Shown here: piece after piece, positions 8,918-19,200 of the stretch
How positions within the stretch are numbered: the stretch's first letter is position 1
How the letters are laid out: the number at the start of each line of letters is the position of its first letter
DNA from: Hypsibius dujardini
Lineage: Eukaryota > Tardigrada > Eutardigrada > Parachela > Hypsibiidae
Direction: 5' to 3'
NCBI GenBank assembly: GCA_001579985.1
Contig: LRSR01013560.1
Coordinates: 1 to 36,690 of the forward strand
Length of the DNA: 36,690 bases
Translations under genes and position numbers: made by a program
Notes under the pieces: generated by a model
Told to the model about the DNA's origin: nothing
The model's input: only the letters and a program-made list of their open reading frames with translations
Database searches by the model: none

Positions 8918-11253
8918 TCGGAAGGTCTCTTATTCATGGATTGTACTATGACTCATGGAATTCGATGCTATCTGATGTTCCTTACCGCTCAGTCAAATGC
9001 GATCAGCGAATTTCCGAAATTCACTGATTGATTTCCCTTGACAGCTCGAAATAATTACCTGTTCAGTCTCGTTCATCTTGACGTTTTTGATAAGTTTTGC
9101 TGATTGATAGTAAGTTGACGACCGCAGTGTCTCACTCCAATATCCTAGTCTCTCCTTTAGATGTACATCGGAGTGGACACTTTTTTGAATATAAAGTTTG
9201 GTAACTTTATGTGGGTGGATTATAATGTTACTGCGGAAGACCCGGTGAGTCATATCGATCACTTTTTCTTTCAACTTATGTTTAATTTGTCAATGCAACC
9301 CTTTTTGTAATGTGCGCAATATTTTTGCGCACACATTGTACATTCAGGCGTTGTTTTACAGAAACTTCAACAAGCAATAGGCTCACTGTTGGTTATCAGC
9401 CTAGCGGAACGCACGACGCTCCTCAAAGTGGAAGGGCAACAGCTGGAACGCGAATGGCGAAGAATTGCTAAAGACAGTTTCAATTATTCAATTCCGCCCG
9501 ACGAGAGAGTGCGTTTACACGTGCATTGCCCTGTACCGTATACATATTAATATTATAGGCATTTTATCTGGCTGCTTACTTTATTGATTTTTTCAGATGA
9601 CTCCGTATATGTTTGCGTCGCATGCAGCTGTCGAAATCTTAGGCCAGGTATGGCTCTTTTTGGGGACGTGATTTCAAGGCCATTTCTTTGTTGATATGCA
9701 GATTCTATTTACCATTGCTTCAAACAATCATCGTGCGTTTAATTTCTCTTTGCTAAGATCCTGAACAAAAGCCTCAAATCCGACCCAGAATTTGACCCGA
9801 CAGACGGAGCAGCATTCGCACGGAAATTTCTCCGGCAGAGTTTTCGGACGCAGGCCATCAATGTTAATTTAAACGAGGTCGGCGAGCCGAGGATCGAGTT
9901 GATCTTGCAGCAATTTAACGCAGGAGGAAAATTAACGGTACCACAGCAATGACGAGGATGTCTTATTAAAGAACTGAAAATAAGAGAGGCACTCCAAAAG
10001 TCTTGGCACTCGGTCATTTATATCGCGACTAGAAGGTGCGTTTCAGTTCTGGTATTGCAATAATTTAGATCAGCAACTTGTAAATCAATTCTGAAATTTT
10101 TGTTAGATTACGGCCAAAGGCCTAGAGGGAAGAATGTTTTCTAGGGGAGAGTAGTTGACCGCAGTGCAAACGGGATTGTGTGCAGCGGCTTACACGTGTC
10201 TCAGTTATTCCATGACGGATGGTCAGACTGTTTTTTTTTATTGATGCAAACAGCTTCATTAGAGAGCTAATTAAAACATTTGAGATAAGAGGATTCCGGA
10301 TTAAGAAAAGGAAAGGTCGACGGGCAGAACCGTGCCGCGTGAAATCATGCGGAGTGTTTTAGCTTTGCTTGATAGATTGATTGGTGACTCGTTTGATTGA
10401 CTGTTCTCATTAGTGTTGGCATTTGTTCTAGCCACTGTCCTCACCAATCTACTCTCCGAATCTTTTGCGGAGTGCAGCAACCGGCTGTAGGGGAAGTGTC
10501 TCTTGTCTCATCCAGTAGCGAAATTTATTTATTTGCATATAAGTCCATTTAAAATAACTTAATATGCGGCGGCAATACTATTGAGAAGTGTGTCTTCCAA
10601 AAGAAACTCCTCTTCAGAAAATGTGGTCTAACTACATATGTTAAGTAAATTGAGAAACAATCGCTTGAAACAGAGTAAATGACTGAGTGCCAAGACTTTT
10701 GAAGTGGCCCTCGTACATGTAGCTTGATAGCTTCCACAGTCTCTGGGCATTCGGTCGTTAACGGCTTGTAAAATTTCTGTTGTAGACGGTAGCCGATCAA
10801 TTTCCGGAAAACGGATCCCTTAACTTTATAGGCAACATACGGTGGCCAAACGGCCGACGAGCCCCATTCAACAGACCGTTGTGTGGTTTTCTACACGACG
10901 CCACCTCATGCCTTGCGAGTGCCAGCGGTCGTTCTTCAATGACACTATGGATGGCAGTCCCGGTGATCATACTATGTGTCACTCTCGTCATGCTGGTGTT
11001 CATGTTGCGAAGTCGGGTCTCCAGGTACGGTGAAATTAAGCAACCGGAAGAGTGTCCGGCAAGATATACAGAACAGCATTCACAAAAAAGCTTATTTAAT
11101 GCATAATGATAATTAACATTTTAGAAGACGTTCCATTTTTAATATAGGCTATTGACTGCTGGGAGCGACCAAACGTGGTGGTACCTCGATTGGGCGAGGC
11201 TCTGGCAGAGGACAGCCATGTATGACAACGACCAGTTTCGCTGGAATTGTTAA
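4583..11253 (+). CDS. Natriuretic-peptide-receptor-like (ANF receptor fold) type I membrane protein with no kinase or cyclase domain
   Basis: Ten exons: 4583-4904, 5830-5893, 7187-7488, 7556-7599, 9161-9244, 9362-9508, 9597-9647, 9758-9937, 10786-11024, 11148-11253. Summed length is 1539 bases (512 residues plus stop) and all phases agree. A signal peptide (MLKVFLVLASSSVLSQAAG) precedes a periplasmic-binding-protein-type ligand domain; family-like segments are GCMDTLFTHRLVTDWNIPYI, ILSPTWITTTP, FNWTTVFFI and ICVYLGHARPLKSLL. IRWPNGRRAPFNRPLCGF is the usual pre-membrane segment. One membrane span lies at about residues 452-472, then a 40-residue tail ending FRWNC. Receptor guanylyl cyclases continue for over 500 residues here, whereas the vertebrate clearance receptor NPR-C has a short tail. 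AATAAA at 11305-11310 supports termination. Intron 2 has a GC donor (GCAAGT). Ligand unknown; exon 9 follows a weak donor (GTACCA). Confidence 0.82.
6332..6898. mobile_element. piggyBac-like MITE with TTAA duplication
   Basis: TTAA is present on both sides (6328-6331, 6899-6902). The element begins CCCTCTGGTAGCCGG, and the reverse complement of its other end reads CCCTCTGAGTACCGG. Internal inverted copies of GCCAA(A/G)TTGGCTTAA lie near 6379 and 6708. Length is 567 bp. TTAA plus CCCT ends are the hallmark of the piggyBac superfamily. It lies in intron 2 of the natriuretic-receptor-like gene and encodes no recognisable transposase. Confidence 0.78.
7744..8057. mobile_element. GCGGTCGTCAA-family MITE, copy A
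   Basis: The TIR core GTGCGGTCGTCAA at the left matches the reverse complement of TTGACGACCGCAC at the right. The interior shares GATCAGCGAA and ACCAATCACAGGTCTTGG blocks with copies B and C. It is about 314 bp and sits in intron 4 of the natriuretic-receptor-like gene. Confidence 0.75.
8116..8442. mobile_element. GCGGTCGTCAA-family MITE, copy B
   Basis: It begins GAGATATTGCGGTCGTCAA and ends with the near-exact inverse TTGACGAGCGCAATGTCTC. After the left end it resembles copy A (CATCAATGAACAAAATG against CATCAATCAACAAAATG). It ends five bases before copy C begins. Confidence 0.75.
8448..9133. mobile_element. GCGGTCGTCAA-family MITE, copy C, expanded by an inserted ACAG microsatellite and extra sequence
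   Basis: TIRs are GAGACAGTGCGGTCGTCAA (left) and TTGACGACCGCAGTGTCTC (right), 18 of 19 bases complementary. The left interior (TCAAAACCAAGACATGTGAT) matches copy A in reverse orientation, and the right interior (AAATGCGATCAGCGAATTTC) matches the other half of copy A in reverse. About 370 bp more than copies A and B, including an ACAG tract at 8857-8916. Confidence 0.75.
8857..8916. repeat. ACAG microsatellite
   Basis: Near-perfect tandem CAGA units inside MITE copy C. Confidence 0.95.
9983..10713. mobile_element. mariner-like non-autonomous element in intron 8 of the natriuretic-receptor-like gene
   Basis: The left end AGAGAGGCACTCCAAAAGTC continues TTGGCACTCGGTCATTTA. The reverse complement of the right end, CGAGGGCCACTTCAAAAGTC, continues TTGGCACTCAGTCATTTA. 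TA flanks both ends (9981-9982, 10714-10715). Length is 731 bp. The right 200 bp is homologous to 21810-22053. The TIR style (CGAGGG...AAAAGT) resembles mariner elements; no transposase reading frame was recognised. Confidence 0.78.
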
Positions 11254-11304
11254 GACCATCTGGGTATAATTGAGAGGACGATTATTCTGCAGAGCGTTTG
11301 ACTG

Positions 11305-11310
11305 AATAAA
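11305..11310 (+). terminator. Poly(A) signal AATAAA for the natriuretic-receptor-like gene
   Basis: Canonical AATAAA 52 bases after the TAA stop, in the sense orientation. Confidence 0.7.
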
Positions 11311-11969
11311 ATCATGAACTCATAAGAGAACCCCGCACTATCCGATACGAAACCTTCCACTTCCGTTTGTTTTGTAGTATGCTCTTTTTAGTTTCTTACT
11401 ACTACTCTCGCTCCGAAACGTTTCCGAAATACTGATCTTCTCATTTTTAGGAATTAAAAGTCTGAAAACCAATTCTAAATGGCGCTACTCACGCAATAAT
11501 GATTCAGTATAATTGATTGCTCGATTTACATGCACCTTTACAAGTATTTTGTTAAATCCATCAATCGAGATATGAATTCTATTTAAATATGTTATGGCAT
11601 GAGCAGCGCCGTCTACAATTATTTTTGACAGTTTTCTAGTTCTAAAAAAATATCAGTAGTAAACTATAGCGCACACTAAACGGACAGAAGTGGGAGATTT
11701 CATATCCGAGAGCGCGGAGGTGGTTCCTCTTATCAGTTTATAATCTGGGTCACGCGGAACTAGACTTCAGTTCAGAAGAACGGTTCGGAACCGTTTTGTC
11801 GAACCCAACCTCCGTAGAGAGTTCGATGTGTTAATCATGGCAATGCAAGGTGCCGTTCACAAGTAAAAAAATCCTACGCGATATGAAATACGAGAAATAC
11901 ATACGGACAGAAAGAGCCGTACGAGAAAACCGGCAGATGGTAAAGCAAACACAGCGAGTACTAAAAGTA

Positions 11970-12200
11970 TGAAGCAAAGTGCGTATTTCGGCTCACTCTC
12001 CACTTGGTCGATAAATCGGCTCACTCATGGGTTTCTCTTTCATGGCAGGTGTTTGATTGTTTGATTTTTGTACTATATCCTAATATGATATAGCACTTCT
12101 GAAAATCAAACAATCAAGCAGCTGCCATCAAAAAGAAATCCATGAGTGAGCCGATTTATCGACCAACTGGAGGGTCAGCCGAAATACACACTTTGCCTCA
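11970..12200. mobile_element. Long-hairpin MITE, copy 1 (complete)
   Basis: Almost the entire 231 bp folds back on itself. The left arm begins TGAAGCAAAGTGCGTATTTC and the reverse complement of the right arm begins TGAGGCAAAGTGTGTATTTC. Further paired blocks include GGTCGATAAATCGGCTCACT and TTGATTGTTTGATTTT. TA flanks both ends (11968-11969, 12201-12202). A 62-codon frame that overlaps it is a by-product. Confidence 0.85.
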
Positions 12201-12554
12201 TACTATAGGCTCCGCTGATCCAGTAACTAAACAAATGATATCCACACATATCGCAAGAAACTATACTAAAGAGTTTAAACCATATGATAAAAAGAAGAAG
12301 AAGAAGAAGAAGACAGACCCTGTTTCATGATGAGGCTGACAGACATGGGACTATGATGGCGCATATCCACACATCGAGTATCATTATCGGGAGAGAAAAC
12401 AATAATGTGGTAGAAAGACCCGGCACTGTATATATAAGTATATATATATACATCTTAGCCAGGGGAGATAATGGTGCATTAATCTTGTGACTCGTAGTCA
12501 ATACAAGTGCTCACTCTGCGCTTCGTACACGAAATTAGTATATATATACTGTGT

Positions 12555-12643
12555 AATCTGGGTGAAAAGACGGGAACAGCGTTCGTTTTGATTGGTGTTC
12601 CCTAGCATGAAGCGAACGCTGTTCCCGTGTCTTCATCCAGATT
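12555..12643. repeat. 34-bp-arm hairpin
   Basis: The left arm (12555-12588) and right arm (12610-12643) pair with about four mismatches; the shared core is CGGGAACAGCGTTCG. There is no obvious flanking duplication. Confidence 0.75.
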
Positions 12644-12759
12644 CTACAATATAGTAAAGGCATATAAGGGTGGCATGGCAAACAGTGTCAGGCATTACGC
12701 CGGCGTTCCCTCTTGCGTGGCAACGCGGCAGTTCGTCGATGGCTACATCTTTGTTCTGT

Positions 12760-14823
12760 TTAGACGGGTGGAGGCAAAAGCCGGACATTTGCCTCCAGGT
12801 TAGCATCGGGAGTCCGGCCGCTCTGCTGTTGCCGGTGCAGATAAAACGCCAACCATATTATACCGCAAAGATAGACGACCGCAACGGAAAGAATGGACCA
12901 CAAGTCCTGCTGATCATTCCAACGGTTTGCTGGCTCGGTTGTTGTGTGATTGATAGCAGCGTCGCCATCGGTGGCGAGCAGTCCGTTTGCGGATTTTGTC
13001 TTCGGTGATTCGATGGTGGCGGCACGATCCTCCTCGACGCTCGTATGACCATGCGTCTTGGCCTCTGGTACCTCAGGGGTGGGGAAACTTGTCGGTGTTT
13101 CGGAGGCTGCAACGGGGGCCCTCGCGGCAGCAGCTGTCGTCACATCGCCTATTGTAAGATATCAAGGCAGCGGTATGAGGTGAAATGTGTATTTCGGCTG
13201 ACCCTCCACTTGGTCGATAAATCGGCTCACTCATGGGTTTCTCTTTCATGGCGAGTGCTTGATTGTTTGATTTTCTGTACTATATCCAGTATGTTATAGC
13301 ACTTCTAAAAATCCAACAATCAAGCACCTCCCGTCAAAAAGAAACCCTTGAGGGATTCGATTTATCGCCTACATGAAAACTACGCGAAAAAAATACGAAA
13401 AAGCAGGAAAACTACCAAAATCTAATTTAACGAAAAGTGAAAACACGGAAAAACTAAAAAACGTCAAAATGAGGAAAACTACGAAAACCGAAAAAACCAT
13501 CTTAATTAATTATTTTTCAAGTTTTCTTGAACGCACGGGCTCATTTTAACCTTCAAAGAGTCAGTGCATGGGTATGCGTCCTTTCCGCAGAAAAACGAAA
13601 CCTCCCTTTTTTGAGGGGATGAAATTCGGATTGTTTCCAAAAACAAATTCGGATTGTTTCAACAAAAACAATTCGCAGGGGGAGGGGAGGGGGAGAAGTA
13701 CGAACTGTAACCGTTAGAAAAAAAATCACTTTTGTTTTCTGAATTTTAAAGGAGGAAAAGTGCAGGAAACCACTGCATCGTCCAGTAGCGTCAGGCATAA
13801 TTTTTGGCAAATATCCCCCGTATTATATAATCAATTCACGGATTTCGGAAAGCACAAATTAATATTTTAGAGGCATGACCCATTTTCCACCTGCCCCCAG
13901 CGCCCATCGGTGTATTCAACCCCCTCCCTCCCTGGGAATCAACAAGAGCCTCTGGCTGAACTTGGATTATTTTTATTAATTGCACGACTTATTTATACAA
14001 CATTTGGAACAGTTCATTGCCATCCATGAGTTTAATTTTTTTATTATTTTAAGGCTACGGCTATTTTACCCCCCCTCCCCTGTAATGTGTTTAGGGGTAA
14101 ATTAGCCGGGGTTCTATTGGGCCCGAAAAAGGGGGAGGGTAAAATAGCTACTCCGTTATTTTTAATCTAAACCGCTGTTTCAATATGTACTTTTAAAAGT
14201 TATTCCATCGGTCCCTCGATTATGGATTGGCCGGCTAAAAAACGTTGTTTTTTTGTGGTCATTCCATAGAATCCCATAGCATTGATATTAATCTAACTGA
14301 ACGTACCGTCCAAGCCGTCCGCCTCCTCGGAGACTTCCTCCTTCTCGATGTGGACCTGATGAGGACATGAACAGTCCTCCTCCTCCTCCTCAGAGCAGCT
14401 TACCACTTCGAACGGTGTCTTTATACTCTCCATGGGCCAGTACATACATTTGCGGCCAACCTTAAGGAGGTACTTGAAGTTGAGCGTTGAGTTACTTTCC
14501 GTCACGAACATGGTGTGAGGAACGGGTTCGGAAAAGCGCAGTTGGAACATTTGATCATTCGTAGTGCAGGCGGTAAGTGTGTTCGGCTCCCCGTGCCTGA
14601 TCTCTATGTTGATGGCCAGCTTGAAGGCTCTCCCCGGTGGTCCATCTTGGAATATCCGCACTTCACACTCCCGATCCTGCGGCTGCTGCTGCACTTCCAA
14701 CGGCTCCTCCTGTCCTGTTCCGCTGCCGACGGCGAGGGCTGTGGTTCCAGCGAAATTGTCCACGCAGGAAAGCAGTGCAGCTATTCCCACTCGTAGGACA
14801 ATGGCATTTCGAACAAAGTCCAT
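12760..14823 (-). CDS. Single-pass type I membrane protein, unknown family
   Basis: Two exons on the minus strand: 14823-14307 and 13148-12760 (donor GTACGT, acceptor ACAATAG, phase 1 at both sides), giving 301 residues. The N-terminus MDFVRNAIVLRVGIAALLSC looks like a signal peptide; an in-frame ATG 21 bases further upstream (14844) is an alternative start. The ectodomain has about seven cysteines and an acidic stretch with a run of five Glu, then a Thr/Pro/Ala-rich low-complexity stalk in exon 2. One membrane span reads LWSILSVAVVYLCGIIWLAF, followed by a short tail rich in Gln and Arg and ending LLPPPV. I recognise no domain. It is tandem with, and on the same strand as, the plexin-like gene, with which it shares upstream sequence. 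The intron contains MITE copy 2. Confidence 0.62.
13176..13369. mobile_element. Long-hairpin MITE, copy 2 (right end truncated)
   Basis: It is collinear with copy 1 from TGAGGTGAAATGTGTATTTC through GGTCGATAAATCGGCTCACT and the central loop. The outer roughly 30 bp of the right arm is missing after TTTATCGCC. TA precedes the left end. It lies in the intron of the unknown type I membrane protein. Confidence 0.82.
14052..14150. repeat. GGCTATTTTACCC hairpin repeat, copy 1
   Basis: GGCTATTTTACCCC on the left is mirrored by GGAGGGTAAAATAGC on the right, with AGGGGTAAATTAGCC between. A related repeated motif occurs at 29877-29982. Confidence 0.6.
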
Positions 14824-14828
14824 GGTGT

Positions 14829-14886
14829 GCGGATTTAGAAACATTATGTTATTTTAAGGAATCGATTTATTGTAGACAAACGAATC
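14829..14886 (-). promoter_or_regulatory. 58-bp shared upstream segment, copy 1
   Basis: It starts five bases before the ATG of the unknown type I protein. It aligns without gaps to 24124-24181 (52 of 58 bases identical by eye). On the sense strand it includes CAATAAATCGATTCCTTAAA. It could be a conserved promoter/leader or a dispersed repeat. Confidence 0.5.
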
Positions 14887-16149
14887 AAAATTTGTCACTC
14901 GTCGGCATGAAAGTCACGAGTAATGAAGAAGAGATGTTTGTCTATCGACACTGTAAAGGACTGAATAATATTTCCCTTTTCCACCCCAACTTACCGTAAT
15001 CACTTAACTTGATAAGATAGCTGCTCAGAAATGCGTGATTGCTGTATACCATATACTCGCAATCTCAATGAACCCCCGCCCCGCCCCGCCCCGCCTCCCT
15101 CGGTATGGCCCTGCACTCGATTGAACGTTCAATCTGATTCACTGTCCTCTGAAGTAGTTACGAACACACGGTAGGTACAAAAATGGCCAGTTAAGAATAC
15201 ACCGTTACAGAAACCCCCAGAAAACGTGTCCACCCGCCAGTGATAAAGATGAGAGACATGCAAAATAATTCAATTAATCCCTCGATCAAAGACCCTCATG
15301 CCACATACCGCGTGGAAACTTATTTTTGAGATTAACTTCACCGACATGCTGCTCCGTCCCCTCTAGCAATGGGAAAGTAGGTCACCATTCATTCGACAGA
15401 GAATTGTCTCCTTTCGTTTTATTATAAAGATCTGCATTAGTTTGGGTTTTTTTTCGTATTTTCCATCTTCTCCGGGAAGCACCAAATCGACGTTTTGTCC
15501 CTATGAATGTCCGCACCGGTGATTGAAAATCGAACAGATCAAAGCTTCTCATCGTTTCTCAAAGGTGCTCAAATGTAAACAAACTTTGAAAATTCTTTGC
15601 TCAATCGATTACCTAAAACACATTTTCGTCGAATCCTTGCCAGAAAAAAAGATCCACCAGTTTTCCCAGACTCTCCTGAGAATGAGGGCTTTTTTCATTT
15701 ACTGTAATGGCTGAACCTCCCGAGTTGTTTTGAAGGCCGACTTTCAACAAAACACCAATTACAGCGCTCAAACTGTATTTTTAGATCAAAATTAGTCTAG
15801 TGATCATATTGTTACCTTTGAAGGCCCTCGCGGATCAAGGAGAAGAATAAGATCACGCGGCGGACGCGCTGAGGAATTTTCAGGGAGGAGAACTTCCCCT
15901 TACTCCATTTTCAACTTTTCTCTGATTCTCAGTTTGATGAAACTAAAAACTTCTACCAGTTTAGCTTGGCTGCTTAAAGGGGCTAATTGATACACTTTGT
16001 CAAATCGCAAAGTCACAAAAACTGAAAAGTTGTGGAAGAAATAGCGCGTCTCATTTAGGCAGAAAAAGCATCCGAGACATCGCTGTTTTCTGGTCATCGG
16101 CGAGTTTAGAGTGTGGACACGCGATTGATTGTTAGATTGAAGAATCGTT

Positions 16150-16155
16150 TTTATT
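16150..16155 (-). terminator. Poly(A) signal AATAAA for the plexin-like gene
   Basis: Minus-strand AATAAA about 110 bases after the stop codon of the plexin-like gene, supporting termination there. Confidence 0.55.
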
Positions 16156-16265
16156 TTCGTATAAGGCACTAAAATATCTAGCTTTTGGCGTTTTAAGTTT
16201 CTGTTGTTCCGCCCGGTACGTGTGGCAATTTATCGCTTGTGACGATTCCGTCCGCCGTTAAGAGG

Positions 16266-19200
16266 TTACAGGGTGGGAATACCTTCCCCGGTCGCTCCAT
16301 CAATCAACGGTCTTCTTGCATTGAGCTTTGCCTCGTGGCAGTCGTTTCGCACCTGGTAGCTCCACGCCTTGCGATACAGGTAGACTGCCAAAATCGCCCC
16401 ACAAACAAAGACCGCCGCAGCACCTCCAGCCACCGCGTTTGCCCAACGCATCTGATCATCCGGTTGTTCCAGCAGTATTGTTGGAACATTTTGAGCCCCT
16501 CGCGGTGGAGAAGGATCTTCCCGGAACCGGAACACACAGGCCTTGCACTCGATGAAGATGGAGTCGTCGCCGATGATGGTGATGTTAGCTGGTCCCACTG
16601 TGGGCAGGGCATCCGCGATGGGCTCGACCGAACATGTCACATGTGACGCCGTCTGGTTTCGGATGCGGCAGTTAGTCCGACCGACCACGATTTTGAGAGA
16701 TGCTGGGAGGTTTTCCCCGTGGAACGTCACGATAGTCGTCTTAACTACGCAGCCGGTGGTGGGACTGTTACTCAGCATGACCGGCGCGGCAGTTGAATTG
16801 TTTCCGCTCTTTTTGGTTGCAATTTCCGGTTCTGTATAAAAGATGTCGTGATTCGTCGTTAGTGTTACGATAGTAGTATTTATATTCAACTGAAGTTTCC
16901 AATCACAACTAGAATTTTATATCTGCGTAGTTGTGGTTAATAATTTATTAAATGTTCTTTCATTATTACATTTGGAACTATTAATTAACTTACAGTTGTA
17001 TACTAATGAAAAAATTGAAAGGACAGATTCTGTTGGCTATAAAATGTGTTCTCATAAATAGGTGCTAAAATTCATCGCGGCCTTGCCGTGAACCGGTTTG
17101 TGGACCCCGGTGGAAATAGTGCGTGGCCCAGCACAATATTGTTATTTGTTCGCGTGACATTGAAACAGACTGCTTTTGGTCGGTATTCTTTTCTTTATAA
17201 AAAAATTTGAAACAACTATTGTTAAGCTCTACTATTGAAATACCTCGAGCCACAAACTCATCTTGATCACAGTGTTAGATTTTCATGGAGCCGTCCATAT
17301 TGATAACCCCTTGAACTTGCACAAATCGTGATATAGCGAGTCTTAATTTTAAGGTGCAATTCATCTTCTAACAAGATTCAGTTTCTACCTCAATTTAATT
17401 GCCTGTAATAGATGCTCACATGGGCAGGCTTGGTGACAAAAAGAAATTCGAGATAGTTTCGTTATTAGTGGCAGAGAAATAACGGTTCTAGGTCTGTCTC
17501 AAAAGCATTGCCGAGCCCGGTACGAAAGTATATTGTGCAAAAACCAAAAACTACGACTACTATGTTATTCAAAATCAGATCTTAATCGGTGCCCAAGGAC
17601 TTCAATCAAAATGCCACGAACTAGTTAAGAACTAACATGTTTTATACCTACCGATTTCCAGGCCGTGTTTGTCCCTGCGAGGCCAATTCCCCGCGATTGA
17701 GTACACTTCAGGCTTCCGGGTGCCAGGGTGCGATCGGCAGACCCGATCGTCCTCTTTCCACTGGCACAGCGAGTGCACGGCTCCACAGATGGGTCTCTCC
17801 AAATCCTCACAACGATGGATGATCACTAAGTATGTATTGAGGATGTGAAACGAGTGATTTTGATCTGACCGAAACGACAACGACACGTCGAGACTTTCCA
17901 GGGTAGCGCTGTCGGTCGTTATTCGCTCTCGAAGTGTATTTGGAACGGGACATCGGAAGGTGGGTAGACTATTGGGCTGGTTATTGGCCACGGCCTTGAA
18001 GCTAATGTCCTGCGGGGTTAGACAATTGCTGTCGCATTTCGGCCAGAACTGGCACCACACCGAGAGGCTGTATAGGTAAAGAGAGGGATAGTGCAGTAAA
18101 AGAATCTCAACCTGAAATGAAACGAGAAAAACGGTTAAAATGTTTACCAAGCGAAAATACATTCCGACTGTTTAAGGACATATAAAATCATCGGTGAGTT
18201 ATGTGTCTTCAGATGAGCTCACGAGTAGTGCTACAGTACTCCCCGGGACCTTCTATACCCAAGAATCTCGGTTGTGAAGGGACCTTTCATTTTTTCGGTG
18301 ATGAAATAGAGAAATAACACTAGTAATGCTTCAACGAACTTGCTATTATGACAGTGACTGGTAGTACTTTCAAAAACACACTTTCAAAACAAATACCTCG
18401 GGCAACACTTTGCGCACGAGATTGTTTGACCATTTACCAAAGGTGCGTTTCGATTACCCAGCGCCAAACTTTCTGATCAGACTACGTGAGAAAGCATGTT
18501 CTCATGAGATCTGGTCCAGAACTGGCCCAGAATACCCCAGATCGGGCAAGAATTGGTGAGAAAGCTCCTCACGAGATTTGTCCGGACTTTCTGGCCAGAA
18601 GCAAGTGAGAATTCGGTGAGAATCACACGAGATTCATGCGAGAAAAATCTCGGCTGAATTTCGAGCAGAATTACAAGATGATTTTCTAGTTAGAATTACA
18701 AAAAACTTTCTGGCCAGAATTACACGAGGACTTCCTTGCCAGAAATGCACCAGATATTTCTGTTCTGAAATTGTAGCTGGCCATTCTGGTGAGATCTGGC
18801 AGAGATCTCGTCAGAGACTTTAAAGAGCTTTCTGGCGAGAACTGCCGGATTTCTCACCCAACACTCTTGCCAAGAATAGTATCTTAATTTCGTCAGATCT
18901 CGTGAGATCGTATATGGGATTTCACCAGATCTGGGCCAGATCTGACGAAAATTTGGCGCTGGGTAACAGGCTTAGCTACAAGTTCTCCTCCCCTTCCCCT
19001 TCTTGTCCCCTCCCACTGTCATTTTTTTTCGATGTTAACCGTTGTTCCTATCTTGATAACTTGAAGATAGATTTACTTAGAATCTTTTTTTCCAAGAAAA
19101 AAATTGAAACCCTAAATATTTGACCTTGCCTGCATGAGTGGTAAGCGAGAAAACAAAACTCCTCCTTTTACTTCACCCCTTGAGTTTTGGTCACACCATT

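Larger units (their letters stand above)
11254..12759. other. Intergenic interval between convergent receptor genes
   Basis: It holds the 3' flank of the natriuretic-receptor-like gene (AATAAA at 11305), a hairpin MITE, a GAA microsatellite (about 12290-12313) and a second hairpin (12555-12643). No coding sequence is supported. Confidence 0.6.
14824..16265. other. Gap between two minus-strand receptor-like genes
   Basis: It contains the upstream flank of the unknown type I protein, a GC-rich CCCCGCC tract near 15068-15092 and the 3' flank of the plexin-like gene. No additional exon of either gene, in particular nothing resembling a plexin GAP region, was seen on the minus strand. Confidence 0.55.

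Noticed and set aside
12142-12330. 62-codon frame ending in poly-Lys
   Set aside because: It overlaps the right arm of hairpin MITE copy 1 and a GAA microsatellite.
14515-14999. Plus-strand frames of 93-120 codons
   Set aside because: They are antisense shadows of the first exon of the minus-strand type I membrane protein.
16239-16839. Plus-strand frames over the plexin-like last exon
   Set aside because: The minus strand gives a coherent IPT domain and membrane span with matching splice phase; the plus frames do not.
17065-17253. Possible extra exon of the plexin-like gene between exons 7 and 8
   Set aside because: The minus-strand frame lacks IPT-like residues, and exons 7 and 8 already join in phase.
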